The notes: generated by a model not told the origin, from the letters alone. A DNA stretch of 15,592 nt from SFEL01 sp045592165 (GCA_045592165.1 JAZNUG010000187.1:1-15592), one strand, 5' to 3'. Shown: positions 6,119-14,472, counted from the stretch's first letter. Made by a program: numbers and translations.

Positions 6119-6756
6119 CCGGCACCTCTGCCCGCATAAGGATTGCGCTGTCTCTCTGCTTCAAGGCTTGTAGCCTCACCATGGCCCGGCAGTACGGTAT
6201 AATCCCCCTCCAATACAAAGAGCTTGTCCTTTATGGAGGAAATGATTTCTGAATAATCTCCGCCCGGAAGATCCGTACGGCCAATACTGAACCTGAACAG
6301 GGTATCCCCTGCGAATATGGTCTTCTTATCCTCAAGAACATAGCATACGCCGCCCAGAGTATGGCCCGGAGTGGTGATCATCTTAAGGGTAATGCCCGCC
6401 TCATCAATGATATCTCCATCCTTCAGCAGCACATCAGGCTTCATCTCGGGAAGCTTCTGTGAAACAAAGCTTACGGATACATCATTGAGACCCGGAGCTT
6501 CCTTTTCGCCGATATACAGCTTTGCACCGGACTGCTGAAGACCGGGCACGCCCAATATATGGTCAAAGTGGCAATGGGTCAGCAGCACCGCCGCAACTTT
6601 CATTCCGCGGCTCTCAGCATAGCGGCTGATAAGCTCCGCATCGGCAGGGTCTATCACTATGCAGCTGTCACCGCCCTTTGTGTATGCCACATAGGTATTC
6701 ACAAAAAGCGGGCCTGTTTCCACGCATTCAATTATTATTTCTTTCGCCATGCTCAT
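6112..6756 (-). CDS. MBL-fold hydrolase, glyoxalase II-like
   Basis: The 214-aa product carries the metallo-beta-lactamase signature THCHFDH (60-66) and further metal ligands His132 (TPGHTLGG), Asp151 (FAGDTLF) and His192 (LPGHGE), as in small bacterial YqgX/GloB-like hydrolases. These usually cleave thioesters such as S-lactoyl conjugates; the real substrate cannot be read from sequence. The first ATG (6756) is used here; a second at 6750 is possible. AAAGGA lies about 14 nt upstream, inside the last codons of dtd. It sits 6 nt after dtd and overlaps hemZ, so it belongs to the rel-dtd-MBL-hemZ transcript. Confidence 0.88.
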   Translation of the reverse strand: MSMAKEIIIECVETGPLFVNTYVAYTKGGDSCIVIDPADAELISRYAESRGMKVAAVLLTHCHFDHILGVPGLQQSGAKLYIGEKEAPGLNDVSVSFVSQKLPEMKPDVLLKDGDIIDEAGITLKMITTPGHTLGGVCYVLEDKKTIFAGDTLFRFSIGRTDLPGGDYSEIISSIKDKLFVLEGDYTVLPGHGEATSLEAERQRNPYAGRGAGW

Positions 6757-6762
6757 ATGATA

Positions 6763-7209
6763 TTAAAATGTCCTTTTGCTGTCCAGAAGTATGGTAACGG
6801 GGCCGTCATTAACAAGACCTACCTTCATATCCGCGCCAAATTCTCCGGTTTCCACATGGAGGGATTCAGACAGTCTGCGTATTGCTTCCTCGTACATGGG
6901 GATTGCCTTTTCGGGGCGGGCGGCCTTGATAAAGCCGGGACGCCTTCCCTTTCTGGCATCTCCGTAGAGGGTAAACTGAGAGATAAGCAGTATTTCGCCG
7001 CCGATATCCCGTATGTCCAGATTCAGCTTGCCGTCGGAATCTTCGAATATGCGAAGGCCGATAAGCTTGTCGCATATGTAGTCAAGGTCCTCCTGCTCAT
7101 CGATATCCTCAACGCCCAGCAGTACCATATAGCCTTTGCCTATGCTGCCCTTTACCACGCCGTCTATGGTGACGGAGGCTTCGCTTACTCTCTGTACAAC
7201 TGCCCTCAT
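6763..7209 (-). CDS. dtd: D-aminoacyl-tRNA deacylase
   Basis: The 148-aa length and both active-site motifs are standard for DTD: SQFTLYGD (77-84) and NDGPVT (134-139), with MRAVVQRVSEASV at the N-terminus. The dimeric cytoplasmic enzyme removes D-amino acids, and glycine from tRNA-Ala, from mischarged tRNAs. AGGAGG lies 8 nt before the ATG, and the stop codon TAG of rel is shared with the start of that Shine-Dalgarno (TAGGAGG), so the two genes should be translated in close coupling. The pairing rel-dtd is widely conserved in Firmicutes. Confidence 0.95.
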   Translation of the reverse strand: MRAVVQRVSEASVTIDGVVKGSIGKGYMVLLGVEDIDEQEDLDYICDKLIGLRIFEDSDGKLNLDIRDIGGEILLISQFTLYGDARKGRRPGFIKAARPEKAIPMYEEAIRRLSESLHVETGEFGADMKVGLVNDGPVTILLDSKRTF

Positions 7210-7221
7210 TTTTTATACCTC

Positions 7222-9411
7222 CTATGCGCTTACGCGGTATACGTCACGTACCATGTTTATCTTGCGTATGCTCTTGATAATATTGCTCAGCTGAGCCGCG
7301 CTGGTAACGTCAAAGGAAAGCTGAACATACACCGTATTGGCATCTTCCTTGTCCGCCTTTACCGTCATTGCGGTTATGCTGATATTCATGCCGGCAAGTA
7401 TCTGGGAAATATCCAGCAGCATGCCTGTGCGCTCGCCCGCAACGATCTGGATGGTAACATTGTAGCTGCTCTTTGTATCCTTCGCCCAGTCTGCCTTTAC
7501 CACCCGGGCAGGATCTTCCAGCAGATCCATAACGTTGGGACAATCCTTGCGGTGAATGGATACGCCTCTGCCCCGGGTAATGTAACCGAATATCTCGTCT
7601 CCGGGAAGGGGCGTGCAGCATCTTGCAAAGCGAACCACCATGCCGGTGTCTCCCTCTACAATAACGCCCTTGCCTTCTGTATTCTGCACCGGCTTTGCGC
7701 CCTGCTCTTCGCCCAGCTTCTCCAGCTTTTCGGCAGCAGCCGCAGCCTTGGCTTCCTTGCGGGCCTGCTCCAGCAGCTTGTGGGTAACCTGGCCTGTGGT
7801 TATTCCGCCGTAGCCTATGGAGGCATACACATCCTCCACGTCAATCATATTGAAGCGCTTGAGAATATCCTCAAAGTATTCCTTTTTGCCGGTAAAGTCG
7901 CTGAGCTGTGCGCCCTGACGCTTCAGCGCCTCGGAAAGCATATCCTTGCCGCGCTGAATGTTTTCTTCTCTGTTTGCCTTCTTGAACCAGGAGCGGATCT
8001 TTGACTTTGCCTGCTGGGTTTTAACCGTCTTCAGCCAGTCGCGGCTGGGTGCGGCATTGGGGGATGTGACTATCTCCACCACGTCGTTGGTTTTCAGCTT
8101 GTAATCCAGCTTAACCAGCGCACCGTTTACCTTGGCGTGCTGAGTATGATTGCCAACGTTGGAGTGTATCCGGTAGGCAAAGTCTATGGGGGTGGAACCC
8201 GCCACAAGGTCGATTATCTTGCCCTGAGGTGTAAGAACGTATACGTAATCGCCAAAGAAATCCTTTCGGATATTCTCTATAAATTCCCTTGTAGTATTTG
8301 AATCCGCTTCCATTGCAAGGGCTTCGCGCAGCCAGCCCAGCTTGCTGTCCAGCTCATCCTGATTGGTACGGCCTTCCTTGTACATCCAGTGTGCCGCTAT
8401 ACCGAATTCAGCCGCCTTATGCATTTCAGGTGTGCGGATCTGCACCTCGAAGGGCATGCCCATGCCGTCGTTTGCAAAAAGGGTGGTATGCAGAGACCTG
8501 TACATATTGGTCTTGGGCATGGCAATATAGTCCTTGAATCTGCCCGGCATGGGACGCCACAGGGAGTGGATCACACCCAGCGCCGCATAGCAGTCATGAA
8601 CGGTATTGACTATTACCCTGAGGGCAACCAGATCGTATATCTCGTGGATATCCTTCTGCTGACGGACTATCTTTTTGTATATGCTGTAATAGTGCTTTGG
8701 CCTGCCGCTGAGAGTGGCCTCCACGCCCGCCTCCTCAAGTGCCTTCTTTATGGTATCCATGGCCTGATCAAGGGTGCGCATGCGCTCCTCATTGTAGGGG
8801 ATCATGGCCTTTTCCAGCTTGGCATAATCCTCCGGCCACAAATACTTCATGCAAAGATCCTCAAGCTCGCACTTGAGGGCGCCCATTCCGAAACGGTGGG
8901 CAAGGGGGGCATAAACGTCAAGGGTTTCCTTGGCCTTGCGGACCTGCTTTTCCTCGCTGCAATACTGGAGAGTACGCATATTGTGCAGGCGGTCGTTCAG
9001 CTTGATAATAACCACCCGGACGTCGTTTGCTATTGCAAGGAACATCTTTCTGAGACTTTCCGCCTGAATATCCTCGCGGCTTATCATCTCGTTCTTTCCG
9101 GTTTTGGTAAGCTTTGTTACGCCGTCCACCATGCCGGCAATATCCGCGCCAAACATGGAAGCCACGGTGTCAAAGGTAATATCCTTGCCGTCCTCAATTA
9201 CGTCGTGGAGCAGTCCCGCTATTACAGTGTGACTGTCCATACCCATCTGAGCCAGCATTATAGCCACGTTTTCCGGATGAATATAATACGGCTCGCCGGA
9301 ATGACGCACCTGATGGGCATGGGTCTGCTTGGTAAACTCAATTGCGGTATTCAGCAATTCCATATCCTGCGGGCTGAATGTTTTTGCACATATTTCCCTG
9401 AGCTTTTCCAA
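7222..9411 (-). CDS. rel: Bifunctional (p)ppGpp synthetase/hydrolase Rel
   Basis: This 729-aa protein has the full long-RSH layout. The HD hydrolase domain has His45, HD at 69-70, ED at 73-74 and NDRLHNMRTL. The synthetase domain has GRPKHYYSIYKK (236-247) and GRFKDYIAMPKTNMYRSLHTT (290-310). Then come a TGS domain (about 388-449), a zinc-finger-like region with CCTPLPGDEIFGY, and a C-terminal ACT domain. With both catalytic halves intact it should make and degrade (p)ppGpp, controlling the stringent response. The start appears to be TTG at 9411, with AAAGGGGG 8 nt upstream; no ATG lies nearby in frame. A non-AUG start may limit expression. A hairpin separates it from apt. Confidence 0.95.
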   Translation of the reverse strand: MEKLREICAKTFSPQDMELLNTAIEFTKQTHAHQVRHSGEPYYIHPENVAIMLAQMGMDSHTVIAGLLHDVIEDGKDITFDTVASMFGADIAGMVDGVTKLTKTGKNEMISREDIQAESLRKMFLAIANDVRVVIIKLNDRLHNMRTLQYCSEEKQVRKAKETLDVYAPLAHRFGMGALKCELEDLCMKYLWPEDYAKLEKAMIPYNEERMRTLDQAMDTIKKALEEAGVEATLSGRPKHYYSIYKKIVRQQKDIHEIYDLVALRVIVNTVHDCYAALGVIHSLWRPMPGRFKDYIAMPKTNMYRSLHTTLFANDGMGMPFEVQIRTPEMHKAAEFGIAAHWMYKEGRTNQDELDSKLGWLREALAMEADSNTTREFIENIRKDFFGDYVYVLTPQGKIIDLVAGSTPIDFAYRIHSNVGNHTQHAKVNGALVKLDYKLKTNDVVEIVTSPNAAPSRDWLKTVKTQQAKSKIRSWFKKANREENIQRGKDMLSEALKRQGAQLSDFTGKKEYFEDILKRFNMIDVEDVYASIGYGGITTGQVTHKLLEQARKEAKAAAAAEKLEKLGEEQGAKPVQNTEGKGVIVEGDTGMVVRFARCCTPLPGDEIFGYITRGRGVSIHRKDCPNVMDLLEDPARVVKADWAKDTKSSYNVTIQIVAGERTGMLLDISQILAGMNISITAMTVKADKEDANTVYVQLSFDVTSAAQLSNIIKSIRKINMVRDVYRVSA

Positions 9412-9440
9412 TGCTTTGTCCCCCTTTCTGCCAAGATAAA

Positions 9441-9480
9441 AATATAAACAGAGAAATCAACGGCAGGACCGTTGATTTCT
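9441..9480 (-). terminator. Hairpin between apt and rel (terminator or attenuator)
   Basis: AGAAATCAACGG (9452-9463) and CCGTTGATTTCT (9469-9480) form a perfect 12-bp stem with a 5-nt loop. On the minus strand a T-rich but interrupted tail follows (CTGTTTATATTTTTATC). It lies 20 nt after the apt stop codon and 41 nt before the rel start. It may end or attenuate the recJ-apt transcript; I see no convincing rel promoter after it. Confidence 0.65.
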
Positions 9481-9499
9481 ATATGTGACGGAATAAATA

Positions 9500-10015
9500 T
9501 TAGTATACGATTGTGGAATATACGTCGTAATCCTTGAGGGTTTCGCGGCCGTTGCATTCTTCTGCAAGCTCGATTGCAAAGCGGGCGCCAACTACTTCGC
9601 CGCCCATCTCTTCCACCAGCTTTATGGTGGCAAGGCAAGTGCCGCCGGTTGCCAGCAGGTCATCAACAACGACCACCTTCTGGCCGGGCTTTATTGCGCC
9701 AACGTGGATCTCAAGGGAATCCGTGCCGTATTCCAGCGCATACTCATAGCGCAGGGACTCGCAGGGCAGCTTGCCGGGCTTCCTGGCAAGAACCAGGCCT
9801 GCACCCAGGGCATAGGCCAGCGTTGCGCCCACAACAAAACCGCGGGCCTCAGGACCCACAACCAGATCAACCTGCTTGCCTTCAAGGCTTTTTACCAGGT
9901 CGTCTGTAAGCTGCTGAAGAGCCTCCGCATCCTGAAACAGAGTGGTAACATCCCTGAACAGTATGCCGGGCTTGGGATAATCGGGTATGGAACGCACTAC
10001 GGTCTTAAGATCCAT
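9500..10015 (-). CDS. apt: Adenine phosphoribosyltransferase
   Basis: The product is 171 aa from the ATG at 10015. It carries the APT N-terminus (IPDYPKPGILFRDVTTLF), GPEARGFVVG and the PRPP-binding loop VVVVDDLLATGGTC, and ends in the usual short YSTIVY tail. It converts adenine and PRPP to AMP in purine salvage. An ATG at 10021 is also in frame, but AGGAGG is only 2 nt from it and 8 nt from the one at 10015, so the latter is preferred. It lies 29 nt downstream of recJ, and a 16-bp palindrome covers most of that gap and touches the Shine-Dalgarno. Confidence 0.95.
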   Translation of the reverse strand: MDLKTVVRSIPDYPKPGILFRDVTTLFQDAEALQQLTDDLVKSLEGKQVDLVVGPEARGFVVGATLAYALGAGLVLARKPGKLPCESLRYEYALEYGTDSLEIHVGAIKPGQKVVVVDDLLATGGTCLATIKLVEEMGGEVVGARFAIELAEECNGRETLKDYDVYSTIVY

Positions 10016-10027
10016 TATCATTTCCTC

Positions 10028-10043
10028 CTGTTTTGCAAAACAG
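10028..10043. promoter_or_regulatory. Perfect 16-bp palindrome at the apt ribosome-binding site
   Basis: CTGTTTTGCAAAACAG reads the same on both strands. On the apt mRNA it could fold as a 6-bp stem with a UGCA loop whose last AG forms the start of the AGGAGG Shine-Dalgarno. It may be a weak translational hairpin, a DNA operator, or chance. Confidence 0.45.
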
Positions 10044-10044
10044 T

Positions 10045-12426
10045 TTATATTTGTGAATTTATACGCTGCAATGCGGCATATGTAGGGCTTTCCTCAAGAC
10101 TCTTGCGCTTGGGCTCCCTTATCATGCTGATGCCGCCTTCCGCCTTTGCAAAGCCCAGCTCCAGCATTATATCCACCGCAAGCCTTGCCATATAAAGAGG
10201 CTGCTTTGCTACGCCCGCAAGATAATCCGCAAGCTCGGCTTTATTGAAGAAGCGTCTTTCGCTGCCCATCGCCGCCCGGTAAAACAGGGCAAAATCATCC
10301 CTGCCCATCTTAAGGGCGCTGAATTCATCCATGGCCATTGAACTGCCGAGGTGTATCCTTGCGTGGGGCGCAAGCTGTGCGATTTTGCCCGCAAGGCCCT
10401 TATCCCGGCTGTCGTAAAGGAGAATATCCCGGAAGCGGGAAAGTTCCAATTCATCCAGCACAGGACCCAGCACCGCAGTATGGTAGGCGCAGGGATAGGG
10501 TCGGTTTGCACCGAAGAGCATATCCAGCCGGCTTTCCATGCCTTGCCCGCGCAGGCTGTTTATAAGGCTTGCCGCACCCTGTGATGTGAAGCACAGAATC
10601 ATGGTGCCGCCTATGGGATCCCGAAGCAGTTCTTTGAGGGGAATTTCCTGGTTATCCCCTATATCTCCGCAATTTATATTATACAATACATTCCTTGAGA
10701 ATGCATCAATAAATTTATCCTGCCTGTCCCTTGCATAGGCAGCCGGATCCTCCACGGAATCCGCACGCATGTCCCTTATTCTCAGCTGTACGGAACGCAT
10801 GCCGTTCCAGCGGTTTATGTTTGGGGTGTATATGGCATCACAGCGGTCCATATCGTTCAGTTCGTCAAAGCGGTGCCCCTGAGCAAAGGCCACAAGGTCG
10901 ATATACCTGTCGTTCTTTACCGCGGTTGCCTTTATATGGCTGCCGCCGGAGCCAATTCTGCGTATTCCCCGCAGCAGCATTCCCCGTGTGCGGAAGCTGG
11001 GCTCGGGATTTCCTTCCCCGAATGGGGCTAAAAGTTCCAGCTCCTCTGCCATGGTCAATGTTAATTCACCAAGCTCCACCTCCGCCTCATAGGTGCGGCG
11101 GGGCACAAACAGCTCATCCGCAACAGTCTCACGGAATGTATCATTGAGGGCTGCGATAAATTCATCCAGATCCTCTGCCGGCATGGTAACGCCCGCGGCA
11201 TACGCATGGCCGCCGAAGCGAATGAAAAATCCTGAATTGGCATTCAATGCGCTGTAAAGATCCACCCCCGGCACAGAGCGGGCGGATCCTGTGATCACGC
11301 CGTCTTTTTCCGCAAAAAGCAGGGTGGGACGATAATACCTCTCCGCTATACGGGCGGCTGCAATTCCTATTACACCGGGATTCCAGTTTTCGGATTTCAG
11401 CACTATGCAGCGTTTTACGGTAAGGTCTTCCCGTTCCACCATCTCCGCGGCTTCATCCACTATGGAAGTCTCTTCCTTCTGGCGCAGGCGGTTCAGCTCA
11501 TCCAGCCTGCGGGCTATCTCCTCAGCCCTGAGCATATCCGTAGTGCTGAGCAGCTCTACGCAAACCGAAGCGTCATCCATTCTGCCTGCCGCATTCAGTC
11601 TCGGAGCAAAGCCAAATGATAAATCCCGTGCAGCGAATATTTCGTTCTTTTCATTGACCGCACGACCCAATGCCTTTATGCCGGTGCAGCAGTTTCCCTG
11701 GTTTATCATGCTGAGACCAAGGGCAACTATTGCGCGGTTTTCACCCAGCAAAGGCACCACATCCGCCATGGTTGCTATGGCGGCAATGGGCAGATATTTT
11801 TTTGCAGCTTCCCGGCCGACAAGGGCCTCGGTCAGCTTCCACGCAGTACCTGCACCGCAAAGGTCTTTATTGGGGTAAGTATTGTCATCTCTGGTGTGGC
11901 ATACCACGGCGCAGCAATGGGGTATGCGGCCGTCGCAGCGGTGATGGTCGGTAACGATCACATCCATGCCCAACTCGCTGCACAGCTCTATTTCGCCGTA
12001 TGCCTTTATGCCGTTATCCACCGTAACTATAAGGTCCACGCCATCCTGCTTCAGCCGCTCCACCGCAGCAACACTCAGGCCGTATCCCTCCTCATGGCGG
12101 GAAGGTATGCGGTATATAACATCCGCCCCCATGGTGCTGAGACAATGGGTAAGTATGGCGGTGGCGCATACGCCGTCTGCATCATAGTCGCCGAATACGC
12201 ATATGCGTTCATTGCCAATGGCGGCCTTTATGCGCTCTGCCGCAATATCCATATCCTTAAAGTCAAATGGATCGCAGAACTGTCCCTCTCCGGGATGCAG
12301 AAACCTCTCCATTTCCTCGGCGGTTTTCGCCCCGCGGGTATACAAAAGAGACCTTAGCCGTCCGGAGATACCGGGCACCTGAGGCAGATCATTATTTACA
12401 ATCGTGGATAGTTCATATATAAGCAT
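10045..12426 (-). CDS. recJ: Single-stranded-DNA-specific exonuclease RecJ
   Basis: The 793-aa protein matches the long Firmicute form (B. subtilis is similar in size, E. coli about 577 aa). DHH-family motifs are intact: DYDADG (80-85), TVDNG (135-139), DHH (160-162), PRLNAAGRMDDA (275-286) and the DHHA1 motif GGHAYAAG (405-412). An OB-like region follows, and the C-terminal 250 or so residues form the extra domain of Gram-positive RecJ. The enzyme is a manganese-dependent 5'-3' exonuclease on single-stranded DNA for recombination and repair. Its ATG has a modest AGGTG about 11 nt upstream. It lies 58 nt after the TIGR04086 gene and is followed by apt. In many Clostridia secD/secF lie upstream of recJ; they are absent here. 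Confidence 0.95.
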   Translation of the reverse strand: MLIYELSTIVNNDLPQVPGISGRLRSLLYTRGAKTAEEMERFLHPGEGQFCDPFDFKDMDIAAERIKAAIGNERICVFGDYDADGVCATAILTHCLSTMGADVIYRIPSRHEEGYGLSVAAVERLKQDGVDLIVTVDNGIKAYGEIELCSELGMDVIVTDHHRCDGRIPHCCAVVCHTRDDNTYPNKDLCGAGTAWKLTEALVGREAAKKYLPIAAIATMADVVPLLGENRAIVALGLSMINQGNCCTGIKALGRAVNEKNEIFAARDLSFGFAPRLNAAGRMDDASVCVELLSTTDMLRAEEIARRLDELNRLRQKEETSIVDEAAEMVEREDLTVKRCIVLKSENWNPGVIGIAAARIAERYYRPTLLFAEKDGVITGSARSVPGVDLYSALNANSGFFIRFGGHAYAAGVTMPAEDLDEFIAALNDTFRETVADELFVPRRTYEAEVELGELTLTMAEELELLAPFGEGNPEPSFRTRGMLLRGIRRIGSGGSHIKATAVKNDRYIDLVAFAQGHRFDELNDMDRCDAIYTPNINRWNGMRSVQLRIRDMRADSVEDPAAYARDRQDKFIDAFSRNVLYNINCGDIGDNQEIPLKELLRDPIGGTMILCFTSQGAASLINSLRGQGMESRLDMLFGANRPYPCAYHTAVLGPVLDELELSRFRDILLYDSRDKGLAGKIAQLAPHARIHLGSSMAMDEFSALKMGRDDFALFYRAAMGSERRFFNKAELADYLAGVAKQPLYMARLAVDIMLELGFAKAEGGISMIREPKRKSLEESPTYAALQRINSQI

Positions 12427-12484
12427 ACTTAATTCTACACCTGTCCCGCTTCACTTGACAAGGCGAAGAACATACCATGCTTCA

Positions 12485-12883
12485 TTATTTGAGCATCTGC
12501 ATTATCATTACGCTGAGCAGGCCGGAAAGCACCCCCATGCCAATATCAGACAGCAGGGCTATGCTTACGCAAAGGCTGCCCGCAACAGCCGAAAAAACAC
12601 CGAAGGCAAGCAATGTATACAGCCCTCCTCCCGCTGCCCCGTAAAGCCACAGCCTGCGGCGGCATCTGCGGACGGTAAGCAATCCTGCAAGGGCGCTGCA
12701 TATCACCTTTATCACCGTGGTAAAAATCGTCATGGTGGTGGTCTGAAGCAGCTCTTCCTTCAGCGCCACGGCATACAGCACCACCAATACAAAGCTTACC
12801 CCAAGGCTTATCACCACCGCCTTGATAAGCTCCGCTCCCATGCTTATGGATTTTTCAGCCTTTCGTGCCGTACGCATAGCCAT
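12485..12883 (-). CDS. TIGR04086/YrzE-type four-helix membrane protein
   Basis: The 132-aa product has a short basic N-terminus and four hydrophobic segments (about 18-40, 50-71, 79-104, 108-130), with a basic loop (VRRCRRR) between the second and third. Size, topology and position next to yajC and upstream of recJ fit the TIGR04086/YrzE family, whose function is unknown. AAGGAG lies 6 nt before the ATG at 12883; a second ATG two codons later is less well placed. It is separated from yajC by a strong terminator, so it probably heads the recJ-apt transcript. No clear promoter is visible in the short gap. Confidence 0.75.
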   Translation of the reverse strand: MAMRTARKAEKSISMGAELIKAVVISLGVSFVLVVLYAVALKEELLQTTTMTIFTTVIKVICSALAGLLTVRRCRRRLWLYGAAGGGLYTLLAFGVFSAVAGSLCVSIALLSDIGMGVLSGLLSVMIMQMLK

Positions 12884-12923
12884 ATCATCTCCTTATCTGC
12901 AGATATAGCTATATATGCGGCAA

Positions 12924-12965
12924 AATAAAAAATATGCAGGCCTGTCGACCTGCATATTTTTTATT
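12924..12965 (-). terminator. Strong terminator after yajC
   Basis: A perfect 17-bp inverted repeat (12924-12940 with 12949-12965) closes an 8-nt loop. Its A/T-rich base gives a run of six T on both strands. It lies just beyond the yajC stop codon and should make yajC largely monocistronic. Confidence 0.85.
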
Positions 12966-12980
12966 CGCTGTTTTTTGACG

Positions 12981-13307
12981 TTAGTTGTTGATCTGATCCT
13001 CGATGGTGTTTTCCACGGGGGAATCTTCCACGGTGGCGATAGCGCCGCGGACGAATACCAGACGAACCTTGTCAGGACCTACGGAAATGGTCACAACATC
13101 ATCCTTGATGGCAGTGATGGTGCCGTAGATGCCGCCGATGGTGCGTACGCGATCACCGGGCTTGAGGGATGCCAGCATGTTCTTGATCTTCTTCTCACGC
13201 TTACGCTGAGGGATGATCATAATGGCGAACATGGCGATCATCATGATGATGAGGAAACCGCCGCTGCCCATGAAACCAGAGATACCGGATACTGCTTCAG
13301 TGCTCAT
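12981..13307 (-). CDS. yajC: Preprotein translocase accessory subunit YajC
   Basis: The 108-aa protein has the YajC form: a short N-terminus, one transmembrane helix (about 17-34), the basic IIPQRKREKK segment (32-41), then a soluble domain with LKPGDRVRTIGGIYGTI. YajC binds the SecDF complex and supports Sec-dependent export. AAGGAC lies 8 nt before the ATG. A good promoter lies upstream and a strong terminator follows. secD and secF, its usual partners, are not in this window. Confidence 0.95.
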   Translation of the reverse strand: MSTEAVSGISGFMGSGGFLIIMMIAMFAIMIIPQRKREKKIKNMLASLKPGDRVRTIGGIYGTITAIKDDVVTISVGPDKVRLVFVRGAIATVEDSPVENTIEDQINN

Positions 13308-13329
13308 GTTTTACCGTCCTTATGTATTT

Positions 13330-13341
13330 GGGCATATGCCC
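13330..13341. promoter_or_regulatory. 12-bp palindrome in the yajC leader
   Basis: GGGCATATGCCC is a perfect palindrome between the yajC promoter and its Shine-Dalgarno. A related inverted repeat, GGCAT-TT-ATGCC (13389-13400), abuts the -35 on the other side. The pair may mark an operator, or be chance. Confidence 0.35.
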
Positions 13342-13359
13342 AGTCATTTTACGTTTATC

Positions 13360-13388
13360 ATTCTATTAGAAATATCTCCCTGCGTCAA
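13360..13388 (-). promoter_or_regulatory. Sigma-A promoter for yajC
   Basis: On the minus strand TTGACG (13383-13388) and TAGAAT (13360-13365) are 17 bp apart, each one base from consensus. The start would fall near 13353, giving a leader of about 45 nt. Confidence 0.75.
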
Positions 13389-13474
13389 GGCATTTATGCC
13401 TTTCTTGCAGCAATGTCACAATTTGCAGGGCGATTATCGGTAATTTTTTATGCACGGGGCATAGCCTGCCAGGT

Positions 13475-14377
13475 TTATTCTGCGGCGTTTTTTCTGGCGC
13501 AGTACTTTTCGATGAACTTTGCAGGATAATAGGAAAGCTTTGCCTTTCTCAATCCCTCTATGCCCATATCCTCTTCCCTGTTGATGAAGGAAACATCGCT
13601 TAAGAGGTTTTCCACCATCTGCTGATTCATCAGGGGATAAAGGCCCGGAATATCTCCATCCGCCTTTTCAAAGTATACCACGGCGGTATCCGCAAAGGGT
13701 TTGTCTGCCGCGGAGAATGCCTTAAGCTCGCCTTCTATCTCTATGCCGCCCATCACAAGACCCAGTTCGTCGGCATACTGTATGCCAATGTGCATGGCAG
13801 ATTCTTCCCACGGGGACTCATCTTTTCCGTCTGCCCATTTGTAATAGAGGGCCATGCACCTGTCAATATCCTCCGGCCCCAGCTTTACAAAGCGGAACTC
13901 CCGCTCATTCTTCAGGCGGTTTATAAAGTTGCGCTTGGAGTGGTACTTTTTGCCGGTGAGGGTAAGCAGATCCTGCGTATTATACACATAGTCGAAATTA
14001 TCCCTGTCGGGGGTAATATCATACCCTGCCGCCCGGAAGTATTCGGCATTGGCCTCGGTTACGCCCTTGAACATATGCTGGCAGCAATTCCGGGAGGTCA
14101 TAAATTCCTCCGCCCGCTGTATCGCCTTCGGAGTATCCTCAATATTCAGGCAAAGGGGCGCCAGCATAAAGCGCTGGAAGCTGGGGAAGCAGTAGCAGGT
14201 GTACATAATTCCATCCTCAAAGGCGATGGTTATCTTGCCTTCCGCTCCCCACATCATGCTGGTGGTAAAAGTGTACTCGGAGCTTTGTATGCCTGTTGCG
14301 GCGATGTACTTTTCCACCTCGGGGCGCATATCCGGGGTAATCATATTGAATTGAAGTTCTTTTTTATTGTTTTCCAT
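13475..14377 (-). CDS. DUF2156 (phosphatidylglycerol lysyltransferase C-terminal-like) protein
   Basis: The 300-aa protein matches the standalone DUF2156 family: LTGKKYHSKRNFINRLKN (140-157), a GNAT-like middle (GGIEIEGELKAFSAADK, 210-226) and the closing signature FINREEDMGIEGLRKAKLSYYPAKFIEKY (264-292). DUF2156 is the catalytic fold of MprF-type lysyl-phosphatidylglycerol synthases, but this soluble form lacks the membrane flippase part, so acyl or aminoacyl transfer to an unknown acceptor is the most one can infer. No good Shine-Dalgarno is visible: AGGGG is only 2 nt from the ATG. It appears monocistronic, between the SIMPL terminator and yajC. Confidence 0.82.
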   Translation of the reverse strand: MENNKKELQFNMITPDMRPEVEKYIAATGIQSSEYTFTTSMMWGAEGKITIAFEDGIMYTCYCFPSFQRFMLAPLCLNIEDTPKAIQRAEEFMTSRNCCQHMFKGVTEANAEYFRAAGYDITPDRDNFDYVYNTQDLLTLTGKKYHSKRNFINRLKNEREFRFVKLGPEDIDRCMALYYKWADGKDESPWEESAMHIGIQYADELGLVMGGIEIEGELKAFSAADKPFADTAVVYFEKADGDIPGLYPLMNQQMVENLLSDVSFINREEDMGIEGLRKAKLSYYPAKFIEKYCARKNAAE

Positions 14378-14420
14378 AGCCCCTACATTCTAACCCCTTA
14401 CGCCGCCGCTTTCAACCGCT

Positions 14421-14448
14421 AAAATAATTATTGCGCTTTTTGTTTCAA
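14421..14448 (-). promoter_or_regulatory. Possible promoter for the DUF2156 gene
   Basis: On the minus strand TTGAAA (14443-14448) and TATTTT (14421-14426) are 16 bp apart, about 44 nt upstream of the start codon. The match is fair, and the SIMPL-gene terminator lies just upstream. Confidence 0.45.
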
Positions 14449-14472
14449 TAATTTTCATCATTTTACACAAAA

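Noticed and set aside
6559..8004. Open frame of 481 aa on the plus strand
   Set aside because: It runs antisense to the MBL, dtd and rel genes, which carry all expected catalytic motifs. Its composition is that of an antisense shadow.
8389..9447. Open frame of 352 aa on the plus strand
   Set aside because: Antisense to the conserved HD and synthetase domains of rel; no start signal or family resemblance.
13401..13474. Terminator for the DUF2156 gene
   Set aside because: The only stem after its stop codon (TATGC/GCATA) is short and followed by A rather than T on the transcribed strand.
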